A stretch of 64,000 nucleotides of DNA from Agrococcus sp. ProA11 (GTDB lineage Bacteria > Actinomycetota > Actinomycetes > Actinomycetales > Microbacteriaceae). The stretch is from NCBI RefSeq assembly GCF_039880525.1, contig NZ_CP156989.1, positions 1,860,001-1,924,000 on the forward strand, in the 5' to 3' direction. A program made the position numbers and the translations under genes. The notes under the pieces are model-generated. The model did no database searches and had not been told where the DNA came from. It saw only the letters and a program-made list of their open reading frames with translations. Shown here one piece after another: positions 52,464-60,763 of this stretch; position 1 is the stretch's first letter, and the number at the start of each line of letters is the position of its first letter.

Positions 52464-53726
52464 CTAGGCGGAGCGGGCGCGGACCGTGGTGCGGTAGAGC
52501 TGCTCGAGCTCGAACGCCACGTCCTGCCAGTCGCGCCGGCTCGCGGCGCGACGGCCGGCCATGCCGAACTCGACCTGCAGATCGGCGTCCTCCAGGATCG
52601 AGCCCACCGCCTGTGCCCACTCCATCGGGTCGCGGCCGTCGACCAGGATCCCGGTCTCGCCGTCGATGACCGATTCGAGCAGGCCACCGACGCGCGCTGC
52701 GACCACCGGGGTGCCGGAGGCGGATGCCTCCAGCGGCACCAGTCCGAAGGATTCCGTGCGGCTGGGCACCACGACGACATCCGCAGCATCCAGCAGCTGC
52801 GCGAGCGCCACGCGGTCGACGCTGCCGATGTGCCGCACGCGTCGCTCGACGCCCAGCTCGCGCGCGAGGTCATGGAGCGATTCGAGGTAGCGCTCCGAGC
52901 CGGGCGACGCGTCGCCGGCCAGCACGAGCATCGTGCCGGGCAGGTGCTGCAGCATGCGCACCGCGAGGTCCTGCCCCTTGAGCGGCTGCACTCGCCCGAC
53001 GCACACCACCAGATCGTCCTCGGCACGCACGCCCAGCCGGCTGCGGACCTCCAGGCGGGCGCTGAGCGATGCAGGCTGGAACAGCACCGTGTCGACCGCG
53101 GGCGGCACGAGCCAGACCCGTTCGGCCGCGGCCCCGACGCCATCGCAGAGCACATCGACCTCGGCGCGCGAGACCGCCGCGATCGCGTCCACCTCGCTCG
53201 CCAGGTAGCGCTCGGTCAGCAGGCGCCGTTCGGGCTCTGGCCGATCGCCGTCGCCGATGCTGCGGTTCTTCTCGGCCGCCAGCGTGTGGAACGTCTGCAC
53301 GATCGGGATGCCGAGCGAGAGCGAGACCGGCAGCGTCGCGAGTCCCGAGAGCCAGTAGTGCGCGTGGAGCACGTCGTAGGGCTCGCTGGCGGCGAGCGCG
53401 GCGCGCTCGACCTGCTCCCCGAAGGCGTCGGTGAGATTCGGCAGCTCGTGCTTCCGCACGATGCCGCCGCCGGTCTCGAGCGCATAGAGCGTGACACCTG
53501 GCGCGAGCGACTCCGAGTGCGGTGCCCCGGCGGAGCGGGTGAAGATGTCGACGTGGTTGCCGCGGGTCGCCAGCGCCATCGCGCTCTCGAGCACCAGCAC
53601 GTTGAGGCCGCCTGCGTCGCCCTTGCCCGGGCGATCCGCCGGAGAGGTGTGCATCGACACCAGCGCGACCCGCATCGGCGACTGCGCGGGCGCTGCGTCG
53701 GGGTCGTGGTCCGGATTCGGGCACAT
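52464..53726 (-). CDS. mshA: MshA-like glycosyltransferase (GT4)
   Basis: A GT-B glycosyltransferase of 420 residues. After a short polar start, MRVALVSMHTSPADRPGKGD with AGGLNVLVLESAMALATRGN matches the N-terminal signature of MshA, which joins GlcNAc to inositol-3-phosphate in mycothiol synthesis. The acceptor/donor motifs VLHAHYWLSG, VGRVQPLKGQDL, and the EX7E stretch ESFGLVPLEASASGTPVVA are complete. ATG at 53726 was used; ATG at 53675 is an alternative closer to the conserved start. Other actinobacterial GT4 enzymes share these motifs, so MshA is likely but not certain. It is divergent from the HExxH protein (34-nt gap). Confidence 0.72.
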   Translation of the reverse strand: MCPNPDHDPDAAPAQSPMRVALVSMHTSPADRPGKGDAGGLNVLVLESAMALATRGNHVDIFTRSAGAPHSESLAPGVTLYALETGGGIVRKHELPNLTDAFGEQVERAALAASEPYDVLHAHYWLSGLATLPVSLSLGIPIVQTFHTLAAEKNRSIGDGDRPEPERRLLTERYLASEVDAIAAVSRAEVDVLCDGVGAAAERVWLVPPAVDTVLFQPASLSARLEVRSRLGVRAEDDLVVCVGRVQPLKGQDLAVRMLQHLPGTMLVLAGDASPGSERYLESLHDLARELGVERRVRHIGSVDRVALAQLLDAADVVVVPSRTESFGLVPLEASASGTPVVAARVGGLLESVIDGETGILVDGRDPMEWAQAVGSILEDADLQVEFGMAGRRAASRRDWQDVAFELEQLYRTTVRARSA

Positions 53727-53760
53727 GCCATCAGCGTATCCGCGCGGTATCGTCGGCGTC

Positions 53761-54210
53761 ATGGGAGATCGCAGATCCAGCCCACTCATCGCCATCGGGG
53801 CGGGCCTCGGCGCACTCGGCCGCAGGGCCGGCGGGCCCGCGTTCCGCGCCGCCACCGCCCCGCCCGTCGCAAAGGCCGGCGCCGCGCTCGCCACCCAGGC
53901 GGCACGGCTCTGGGGCAGGATCCTCGGGGGCACGGAGCGCCAGGTCGGCGAGCTCACGGTCATCAGCGGGCTCCCGAGCTGGGCATTCGGACGCGGCGGC
54001 ACGACGATCGGTTCGACCTACTTGACCCGCGACTCCGACTCCCCCGACGTGCTCGAGCACGAAGACGTGCACCGGCAGCAGTGGGAGCGCTACGGCCTGT
54101 GGTTCATCCCGATGTACGTCGCCTCCGGCACCGAGGCCACGAAGAACCGCTTCGAGATCGAGGCGGGACTCGAGAAGGGCGGCTATCTGCCCAAGCCTCG
54201 GCAGCAGTGA
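53761..54210 (+). CDS. Small HExxH-containing protein
   Basis: A 149-residue protein with an Ala-rich, amphipathic first half and a second half with a conserved metal-type motif VLEHEDVHRQQWERYG: His100-Glu101-x-x-His104 is an HExxH zinc-protease signature, and Glu further on (KNRFEIEAGLEKGG) may be the third ligand. Otherwise no protease fold could be recognised. Homologues of this sort in actinobacteria are usually labelled hypothetical. ATG at 53761 gives the family-like start. It is divergent from the mshA-like gene and convergent with the amidase gene. Confidence 0.65.
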   Translation: MGDRRSSPLIAIGAGLGALGRRAGGPAFRAATAPPVAKAGAALATQAARLWGRILGGTERQVGELTVISGLPSWAFGRGGTTIGSTYLTRDSDSPDVLEHEDVHRQQWERYGLWFIPMYVASGTEATKNRFEIEAGLEKGGYLPKPRQQ

Positions 54211-54262
54211 CCACGTCCACCGGCGCCTGCCGCGATGCGCGGCGCGCGTCTCGGCACTGCGC

Positions 54263-55723
54263 CTAGGGCGCCATGCGGGCGGTGACGCGCTCCGTCCAGG
54301 GGATGCGCCGCTCGAGCTGACGGCCGATGGCGAGGAGCGTCGCCTCCTCCCCGGGCCGCCCGATGAGCTGCACGCCCATCGGCAGGCCCTCGGCCGTCTG
54401 GTGCACGGGCAGCGAGATCGCCGGCAGCCCGGTCAGGTTCACGAACGAGGTGTGGGGCGTGTGCAGCACCTGCGCGTGGAAGTCGGCCTCGCCGTCGTCG
54501 ATCGGATACCAGTCGAGCGGCCGCGGCGTCAGCGCCGTGGTCGGCGTCAGCACCGCGTCCCATGGCGAGAACGCGGCGAGCACCCGCCGCTCGTACTCGG
54601 TCGCCCACAGCTGCGCGCTCGCCAGGCCGCCCGCCGTGAGGCCATCGCTCGTGTCGATGATCCAGCGTGCCAGCGGCTCGAGCCGGCCGCGCTCCGGGAC
54701 CGGGATCGGGATGGTGGCGGCCCCGCCCCGCCAGAGGTCGGTGAACGCGCCCGGGTAGCCGTGGACCCCCGGCACACCGAGATCGCCGGCTGCCTCCGGC
54801 AGCGCCACCTCGCCGAGCTCGTGGCCGAACGCCTCGAGCGCGCGGACGGTGGCGTCGACCGCATCCGTCGCCTCCGGCGCGACGCGGATGTCGGCGACCG
54901 AGTCCCACGGCGTGCCGCCGGTCAGCACGGCGATGCGGAATCTGCCCTGCCCGCGCATCGCGGCGGCGAGCAGCGAGCCGTCGTCGCGCTCGGGCGAGCG
55001 CAGGGTGAGCGGATGCGGCGTGACGCCGTTGACGCGGCCGATGAGCGCGTCGGTGAGCAGCGCGACGTCGATGACGGAGCGCGCGATCGCTCCCGCGGTC
55101 GCGAGCCCGCCGACCGCGCCGATGCCGCCCTGCGCGGGGATCCGGCCGCGCGTGGGCTTCAGCCCCACCAGCCCGCAGGTGGCGGCGGGGATGCGGATCG
55201 AGCCGCCGCCGTCGGAGCCGGGCGCGAACGGCAGCAGGCCCTGCGCGACCGCTGCCGCGGCGCCGCCCGAGGACCCGCCCGCGTGCAGCGACGGATGGCC
55301 GGGCAGGGTCGTGGCGCCGTGCAGCGCGGAGCGGGTGTAGCCGGCGAAGCCGAACTCGGGCGAGGCGGTGCGGCCGAGCACGACGCCGCCGCCGCCGTCG
55401 AGCACCCGCGCGAGCGGGTGGGTCTGCTCGGCGATCGCACCCGCGAGCCAGCGGCTGCCCATGCTCGCCGGCTGGCCCGCGCGTGGCGTGAGGTCCTTGT
55501 CGGCGAACGGCAGGCCGTGGATGATGCCGGTGCGATCGTCGGCGCTGTCGGCCGCTCGGGCCCGCTCGAGCGCGAGCTCGGCATCGACGTGCACGAACGC
55601 GTTCGCCTCGTCGACGCGCTCGATGCGATCGAGGAAGTGGCGGGCGACCTCGACCGCACTCAGCTCTCGCGCGTGGAGCAGCCGCCACAGCTCCAGCGCG
55701 CTCAGCTCGTGCAGCGCGCTCAT
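54263..55723 (-). CDS. Amidase (amidase signature family)
   Basis: A 486-residue hydrolase with the full Ser-cisSer-Lys set: PFADKDLTPR (lysine, about residue 75), HAGGSSGGAAAAVAQGLLPF (cis-serine, about 147-166) and APGSDGGGSIRIPAATCGLV (nucleophile serine, about 168-187). It hydrolyses small amides; the substrate is not readable. It lacks the partners of the GatCAB complex, so it is a stand-alone amidase rather than GatA. ATG at 55723 overlaps the stop of the 134-residue upstream gene by 4 nt, so the two are coupled. The stop is TAG. Confidence 0.9.
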   Translation of the reverse strand: MSALHELSALELWRLLHARELSAVEVARHFLDRIERVDEANAFVHVDAELALERARAADSADDRTGIIHGLPFADKDLTPRAGQPASMGSRWLAGAIAEQTHPLARVLDGGGGVVLGRTASPEFGFAGYTRSALHGATTLPGHPSLHAGGSSGGAAAAVAQGLLPFAPGSDGGGSIRIPAATCGLVGLKPTRGRIPAQGGIGAVGGLATAGAIARSVIDVALLTDALIGRVNGVTPHPLTLRSPERDDGSLLAAAMRGQGRFRIAVLTGGTPWDSVADIRVAPEATDAVDATVRALEAFGHELGEVALPEAAGDLGVPGVHGYPGAFTDLWRGGAATIPIPVPERGRLEPLARWIIDTSDGLTAGGLASAQLWATEYERRVLAAFSPWDAVLTPTTALTPRPLDWYPIDDGEADFHAQVLHTPHTSFVNLTGLPAISLPVHQTAEGLPMGVQLIGRPGEEATLLAIGRQLERRIPWTERVTARMAP

Positions 55724-56124
55724 CCGAAGAACCTGCCCGCGCGTCGCTGCAGCCGCCTGCGCTCGGTGCGCTCCCGCATCTGGTCGCGCGTGGCGTAGTT
55801 GGTGAGCTCGCGGAACGGGTCTCTGCCCACGAACCGCGGCGGCTCGGCCAGGATCGCGGCGATCGCCTTCTCCAGCTCCCAGTACTCACCGATGCGGGTG
55901 CCCTGCCCGGGGTTCATGTGCCGCAGGCGGGCGTCGAATCGCACTTCGCCGCGCACCTCGACCTGGATCACGAAGCCGCGCGTGGCACCCGCGACCGACA
56001 CCATCCAGAATCCGGGGCCCAGGTCGGTGACGGTCGCGCGCACGTCGCTCGCGGCCGCGGCGGCCTGCATGTCGGTGCGCTCTCGCTGGTCGCGCCACTC
56101 GTCGTACTCGGTCACGGCATCCAT
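55720..56124 (-). CDS. Conserved hypothetical protein
   Basis: A 134-residue soluble protein I do not recognise. It begins with an acidic helix (VTEYDEWRDQRERTDMQAAA), has a beta core (GPGFWMVSVAGATRGFVIQV, VRGEVRFDARLRHMNPGQG) and ends in a strongly basic arginine-rich tail (TRDQMRERTERRRLQRR). The tail could bind nucleic acid. It is translationally coupled to the downstream amidase by ATGA. ATG at 56124 is used; GTG at 56145 would add seven residues. Confidence 0.65.
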   Translation of the reverse strand: MDAVTEYDEWRDQRERTDMQAAAAASDVRATVTDLGPGFWMVSVAGATRGFVIQVEVRGEVRFDARLRHMNPGQGTRIGEYWELEKAIAAILAEPPRFVGRDPFRELTNYATRDQMRERTERRRLQRRAGRFFG

Positions 56125-56167
56125 CGTGCCACCGCGGACTGACACGGGCAGGCGCGGATCGACCAGC

Positions 56168-56596
56168 TCAGGGTCGCCGGTGCATGAGCCCCGACCCGCG
56201 GTCGTGGCGACGACGGACCATCCAAAGCCCTGCCGTGAGCGAGAAGATGCCGGTCACGGTGCCGAGCGCTCCCCCGATCGGAGCGAGCTGGGCGTCGAGC
56301 CGCGCGAGCGCGAACAGCATCGCCGCGACCACCACCACGGCGAGCACGCCGACGAGTCCGACCGTCCAGGTGCGCGCGCCCTGCGCGACAGTGCGCCGCG
56401 CGAACACCACGGCGACCGCCGCCGGGACCCCGAGGATGAGGCCGAAGTTCAGACCGGTCGCAGGCGCATGCGAGAGCGGCACGATGACGAAGGCGATCCC
56501 GAACCCGGTGAGCAGCCCGATGGCAAGGGCGAGCACCGCCGCCCACGCGGTCGGCACGGCATAGGTGGTCTCCGCTCGGTGCTGCGCGTCGGCCAT
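56168..56596 (-). CDS. Membrane protein, unknown function
   Basis: A 142-residue protein with four hydrophobic helices (about 14-38, 50-66, 77-97 and 105-125) and a basic C-terminus (RRRHDRGSGLMHRRP). It resembles small actinobacterial DUF membrane proteins but no family could be named. GGAGGGGG precedes the ATG at 56596, a strong ribosome site. The gap to ung upstream is 175 nt and has no gene. Confidence 0.68.
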   Translation of the reverse strand: MADAQHRAETTYAVPTAWAAVLALAIGLLTGFGIAFVIVPLSHAPATGLNFGLILGVPAAVAVVFARRTVAQGARTWTVGLVGVLAVVVVAAMLFALARLDAQLAPIGGALGTVTGIFSLTAGLWMVRRRHDRGSGLMHRRP

Positions 56597-56771
56597 GACG
56601 CCCCCTCCGCGCGACGTTCGTCGCCGCTCGCCCAGGATGCTCCGATCCGCGCGCATTGCGCAACGCCGTTACAGAACCCTGCGGCGACGCTCAGCCGCAC
56701 CTGCGCCGACATCGCGGCGCGCCGATCGCGGCCTCGCGCCACGCCCGGCACTGCCGTGGCGCGGTACTGGA

Positions 56772-57479
56772 TCAGGCGGGTTCGGTCGGGATGCGCCAAT
56801 CGATCGGCGACGCGCCCATCGCCTCGAGCTCGGCGTTCGCTCGCGAGAACGGCCGCGAGCCGAAGAAGCCGCGATGCGCGCTGAGCGGCGACGGATGCGG
56901 TGCGGCGATCACCGGCACGCCTTCCAGCATCGGCGCGAGAGCCTGCGCCTGCGCGCCCCAGAGGATGGTGACGAGCGGCGTGCGGGAGCCATCGGGGCGA
57001 CGGCGGGCGACGAGGGCACGGATCGCGGCATCCGTCACCTGCTCCCAGCCCCAGCCGCGATGCGACGCGGGCTGCCCCGCGCCCACCGTCAGCACCCGGT
57101 TGAGCAGCAGCACGCCCTGGTCGCTCCACGCGCTCAGGTCGCCGTGCGGTGCAGGCTCGATGCCGAGGTCGTCGTGGAGCTCGCGGTAGATGTTCGCGAG
57201 CGAGCGCGGCAGCGGACGCACGTGCCGCTCGACGGCGAACGACAGACCGATCGGGTGCCCTGGGGTCGGATAGGGATCCTGGCCGACGATCAGCACCCGC
57301 ACCGCGTCGAGCGGCTGCGTGAACGCGCGCAGCACACGCCCGCCGTCCGGCAGATAGGGCCGCCCCTCGGCGACCTCCTTGCGCAGGCGCTCGCCCAGCC
57401 CGTGCACGACCTGCTCGACGGGTGCGAGCGCATCCGCCCAGCCCGCCTCCACCAGCTCGGACAGCGGTGCCGCGGTCAT
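56772..57479 (-). CDS. ung: Uracil-DNA glycosylase
   Basis: Removes uracil from DNA. The 235-residue family 1 enzyme has the water-activating motif [16 protein letters not shown] (Asp68, about 66-81), the uracil-binding strand [10 protein letters not shown] and the DNA-intercalating [17 protein letters not shown] (about 195-211). All catalytic residues are in place. ATG at 57479 overlaps the stop of the upstream peptidase-like gene by 4 nt, so the pair is co-translated, an unusual link. Confidence 0.95.
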   Translation of the reverse strand: MTAAPLSELVEAGWADALAPVEQVVHGLGERLRKEVAEGRPYLPDGGRVLRAFTQPLDAVRVLIVGQDPYPTPGHPIGLSFAVERHVRPLPRSLANIYRELHDDLGIEPAPHGDLSAWSDQGVLLLNRVLTVGAGQPASHRGWGWEQVTDAAIRALVARRRPDGSRTPLVTILWGAQAQALAPMLEGVPVIAAPHPSPLSAHRGFFGSRPFSRANAELEAMGASPIDWRIPTEPA

Positions 57480-58237
57480 GCCGAGAGGATCGCGACCGAG
57501 GTGCGCCGAGGCTCCGCGTCGGCACCGGCACCCGTGCCCGATGCCGCGTGCGCGGCGGCGCCCGAGCCGTCGACCGCCCAGACGTTCCCCTGGCCCGCGA
57601 CCTGCAGGCCGCCGACGCCGATGATCAGCGACGTCAGCTCGTCGATCGCGACCACGCGGTCGGCCATCCCCGCGTCGACGATCGCGACGGCGCGCGACAG
57701 CGTGCCGTACTGCGCGCAGTGCACGTCGACGACCAGGTCGACGAGGCCGAGGCCCGCGTCGAGCGTGACGTCGTCGAGCCCCTCGGCATTCGACTCGGCG
57801 GTGACGGGCACGCCCCCGATGCGCCAGCCGCCGAGCAGGGCGACGTCGCCGGCGATCATCGCGCCGGCGGAGAAGCCCGCGTAGGGCACGCCCGTGGAGA
57901 CCAGGCCGCGGATGGTGTCGGCGGCGGGCATGACCGCAGCGTGATAGCCGGGCGTGAGCCCGCCGCCGATGAAGATGCCGTCCGCGCTGCCGAGGTCGGT
58001 CGGCAGCAGCGTGCGCTCCTGTGTCAGCTGCACGATCGTCACCGTGCCGGCGCCGAGCTTCGTCATGTCGTCGCGGTAGTCCGCATGGTAGCGCTCGCCC
58101 TCAGCCGCATCCGCCGCCCACAGCACCACGACGATCGTCGGCGGGCCGTCGGCACGCTCGCGCGCCTCATCGATGAATCGACCCGTCCAGCTCGACTCGT
58201 CCTCGGCCCAGCCGCCGCCCAGCAGATGAATGCTCAT
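57476..58237 (-). CDS. Peptidase S51-like protein (cyanophycinase/PepE family)
   Basis: A 253-residue protein with the S51 nucleophile elbow [20 protein letters not shown] (serine near residue 124), the preceding [16 protein letters not shown] and a later [20 protein letters not shown] carrying a histidine for the catalytic set. Members hydrolyse Asp- or Glu-linked peptides such as cyanophycin or isoaspartyl peptides; the substrate here is unknown. ATG at 58237 lies 37 nt downstream of the aminotransferase, and it overlaps ung by 4 nt. It is thus part of, or adjacent to, the pyrimidine/hydantoin operon and might release amino acids for that route. Confidence 0.82.
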   Translation of the reverse strand: MSIHLLGGGWAEDESSWTGRFIDEARERADGPPTIVVVLWAADAAEGERYHADYRDDMTKLGAGTVTIVQLTQERTLLPTDLGSADGIFIGGGLTPGYHAAVMPAADTIRGLVSTGVPYAGFSAGAMIAGDVALLGGWRIGGVPVTAESNAEGLDDVTLDAGLGLVDLVVDVHCAQYGTLSRAVAIVDAGMADRVVAIDELTSLIIGVGGLQVAGQGNVWAVDGSGAAAHAASGTGAGADAEPRRTSVAILSA

Positions 58238-58274
58238 GCATCGAGTCTGTCAGCCCGGGCGGCCCGGCGTCGCC

Positions 58275-59612
58275 TCAGCCGTGCGCCGAGAAGGCCTCGT
58301 CGAGGATCTCCAGGCCGCGCCGCGCATCGTCGTCGGCCATCACCAGCGGCGGCACGACGTGGATGCGGTTGTCGGCCGCGAACGGCACATAGCCGCGCTC
58401 GAGCAGCGCGCCCTTCAGCGAGCCGATGACGGCGGCGTCGACGGGCTCGCGGGTGTCGCGATCGGCCACGAGATCGAGCGCCCAGAAGCAGCCGCGGCCA
58501 CGCACCTCGCCGATCATCGCGTGGCGGTCGGCGAGCTCGCGCAGGCCCGGTCCGAGGATGTCGGCGCCCAGATGCGCGGCGTGCTCGACGATGCCCTCGT
58601 CCGTCATCGCATCGATCGACGCGACGATCGATGCCGCGGCGAGCGGGTGGCCGGCGTAGGTGAGTCCGCCGGGGATGGGGCGCTCGCGGAACGTCGCGAG
58701 CAGCTCCTCGCTGATGATCACGCCGCCGACTGGCACGTAGCCCGAGTTCACGCCCTTCGCGAAGGTGACGAGGTCGGGCCGCACGCCGTCGTGCTGGTGC
58801 GCGAACCAGTCGCCGGTGCGGCCGAAGCCGGCCATCACCTCGTCGAAGATCAGCACGATGCCGTAGCGGTCGGCCAGATCGCGCAGGCCCTGCAGGTAGC
58901 CGGCGGGCGGCACCAGGATGCCCGCGGTGCCCGGCACCGGCTCGACGATGATCGCGGCGAAGGTCGTGGGACCCTCCGATTCGATGACGCGACGGGCGTG
59001 CTGCAGCGCGCGCTCGCACTCCTGCTCCTCGGTCTCCGCCCAGAACTCGGAGCGGTAGAGGAACGGCCCGAAGGCGTGCACGTGCCCGACCGCGAACTCA
59101 TTGCCAACGCGGCGGGCGTCGCCGGTGGCGTTGATCGCAGCGCCGGTGTTGCCGTGGTACGAGCGGTAGTGCGAGAGCACCTTCGTGCGGCCGGTGTGCA
59201 CGCGAGCCATCCGGATCGCGTTCTCGACCGCATCCGCCCCGCCGTTCGTGAAGAAGACGGCGGCCATGTCGTCGATCTTCGACAGGATGCGCTCGGCCGC
59301 CTCGCCGCGCACGAGGTTGGTGGTGGCGGGCGCGACGGTCGCGAGCGACGCCGCCTGCCGCTGGATCGCTTCGACGACCTTCGGGTGCGAGTGGCCGATG
59401 TTGGTGTTGACGAGCTGGCTGGAGAAGTCGAGGTACTCGCGACCGTCGTGATCCCACAGTAGAGCTCCCTCGCCGCGCGCGACCGTGAGCGGGTTCACGG
59501 TGCCGTGCTTGGACCAGGAGTGCAGGATGTGGCGGTCGAGGTCGCGCGCGCGATCGCCGTCGGCGGGATCGAGCTCGCCGAGGTCGGCGTGGCCCAGGTC
59601 GAGAGTCGTCAT
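58275..59612 (-). CDS. Class III PLP aminotransferase
   Basis: A 445-residue omega-amino-acid type aminotransferase. PLP lysine is in TFAKGVNSGYVPVGGVI (about 269-285), FDEVMAGFGRTG (about 241-252) holds the PLP-ring aspartate, and NGGADAVENAIRMAR (about 121-135) the phosphate site. In sequence it resembles taurine- or beta-alanine--pyruvate aminotransferases. The hydantoinase and ureidopropionase neighbours make beta-alanine or 3-aminoisobutyrate, the substrates such an enzyme would use, so it likely runs the last step of that route. It is separated from the F420-type gene by 121 nt including a repeat. Confidence 0.85.
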   Translation of the reverse strand: MTTLDLGHADLGELDPADGDRARDLDRHILHSWSKHGTVNPLTVARGEGALLWDHDGREYLDFSSQLVNTNIGHSHPKVVEAIQRQAASLATVAPATTNLVRGEAAERILSKIDDMAAVFFTNGGADAVENAIRMARVHTGRTKVLSHYRSYHGNTGAAINATGDARRVGNEFAVGHVHAFGPFLYRSEFWAETEEQECERALQHARRVIESEGPTTFAAIIVEPVPGTAGILVPPAGYLQGLRDLADRYGIVLIFDEVMAGFGRTGDWFAHQHDGVRPDLVTFAKGVNSGYVPVGGVIISEELLATFRERPIPGGLTYAGHPLAAASIVASIDAMTDEGIVEHAAHLGADILGPGLRELADRHAMIGEVRGRGCFWALDLVADRDTREPVDAAVIGSLKGALLERGYVPFAADNRIHVVPPLVMADDDARRGLEILDEAFSAHG

Positions 59613-59658
59613 GCCCGGATGCTACCGGGGTCGCATCGTGGGTTCGTGATGGCTGCGT

Positions 59659-59707
59659 GGGTCTCGTGACGGCCGGCGCCTGCGGCGACGGCCTCCTCGA
59701 CCGACGG
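59659..59707 (+). repeat. Dispersed palindromic repeat, single copy
   Basis: GGTCTCGTGACG at 59660, a GGCCGGCGCCTGCGGCGACGGCC centre, CTCCTCGACCGACGG. It is enclosed by a direct repeat GTGATGGCTGCG (59646 and 59711), 65 nt apart, the second followed by a truncated GGTCTCG start. It lies in the gap between the aminotransferase and F420-type genes. Confidence 0.75.
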
Positions 59708-59733
59708 AAGGTGATGGCTGCGCGGGTCTCGGG

Positions 59734-60750
59734 CTACGAGCGGGCGCTCGCGTGCTCGCGCAGCGCGGGGATGATGCGCTCGCCGTACTGCCGCAGCGTC
59801 TCCTCCTTGTCGTCATGCATGACGTAGGCGGCGAAGTGGTCGACGCCCAGCTCGCGCAGCCGCGTGAGCTTCTCGATGTGGTCGTCCGCCGTGCCGAGCA
59901 CGCAGAAGCGGTCGACGATGGCGTCGGGCACGAAGTCGACGTGGTCGTTGTCGGCCTTGCCGTGGCTGTTGTAGTCGTAGCCCTCGCGCTGCGCGATGTA
60001 GTCGGCGAGGTCGGCCGGGATCGCCCCGCTCTGGCCGTAGCGCGAGACGATGTCGGCGACGTGGTTGCCGACCATGCCGCCGAACCAGCGCGACTGGTCG
60101 CGCTGGTGCGCGATGTCGTCGCCGACGTAGGCGGGCCCCGCGACGCAGATCGTGATCGACATCGGATCCCGCCCCGCGTCGGACGCCGCCGTGCGCACGC
60201 GCTCGATCATCCAGGCGGTGATCTCGGGATCGGCGAGCTGCAGGATGAAGCCGTCGCCGACCTCGCCGGTGAGCTGCAGCGCCTTGGGTCCGTAGGCCGC
60301 CACCCACACCGGCAGCTCGGAGCCCTGCGACCACGGCAGCCGCAGCGTGACATCGCCGACGTCGACCGCGCGGCTGGAGCCGAGCTCGCGGATCACGTGC
60401 ACGGCCTGGCGCAGCGTCGCGAGCGTCGTCGGCTCGCCGCCGCCCACGCGCACCGCCGAGTCGCCGCGGCCGATGCCGCAGATCGTGCGGTTGCCGTACA
60501 TCTCGTTGAGCGTGGCGAAGGCGGATGCGGTGACCGACCAGTCGCGCGTCGCCGGGTTGGTCACGAACGGGCCGACCGTCACTCGCCGGGTGGCGGCGAG
60601 GATGGCGGAGTGGATGACGTAGGGCTCCTGCCACAGCACATGGCTGTCGAAGGTCCACACGCTGTCGAACCCGTGCACCTCGGCCAGCTGCGCGAGCTGC
60701 ACGGTGCGGCTCGCCGGCGGGTTGGTCTGGAAGACGGCTCCGAAGTCCAT
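59734..60750 (-). CDS. F420-dependent LLM-class oxidoreductase
   Basis: A 338-residue luciferase-like TIM barrel. MDFGAVFQTNPPASR, WTFDSHVLWQEPYVIHS (about 31-47), GPFVTNPATRDWSVTASAFA (about 59-78) and AAYGPKALQLTGEVGDGFIL (about 150-169) are typical of the F420-dependent LLM group TIGR03842-like proteins, which recur beside hydantoinase genes. It probably transfers hydride to or from F420; the substrate is not known. Start ATG at 60750, 13 nt after the hydantoinase stop. Its place in the operon suggests it acts on a pyrimidine or hydantoin intermediate. Confidence 0.85.
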   Translation of the reverse strand: MDFGAVFQTNPPASRTVQLAQLAEVHGFDSVWTFDSHVLWQEPYVIHSAILAATRRVTVGPFVTNPATRDWSVTASAFATLNEMYGNRTICGIGRGDSAVRVGGGEPTTLATLRQAVHVIRELGSSRAVDVGDVTLRLPWSQGSELPVWVAAYGPKALQLTGEVGDGFILQLADPEITAWMIERVRTAASDAGRDPMSITICVAGPAYVGDDIAHQRDQSRWFGGMVGNHVADIVSRYGQSGAIPADLADYIAQREGYDYNSHGKADNDHVDFVPDAIVDRFCVLGTADDHIEKLTRLRELGVDHFAAYVMHDDKEETLRQYGERIIPALREHASARS

Positions 60751-60763
60751 GATGCGCTCTCCC

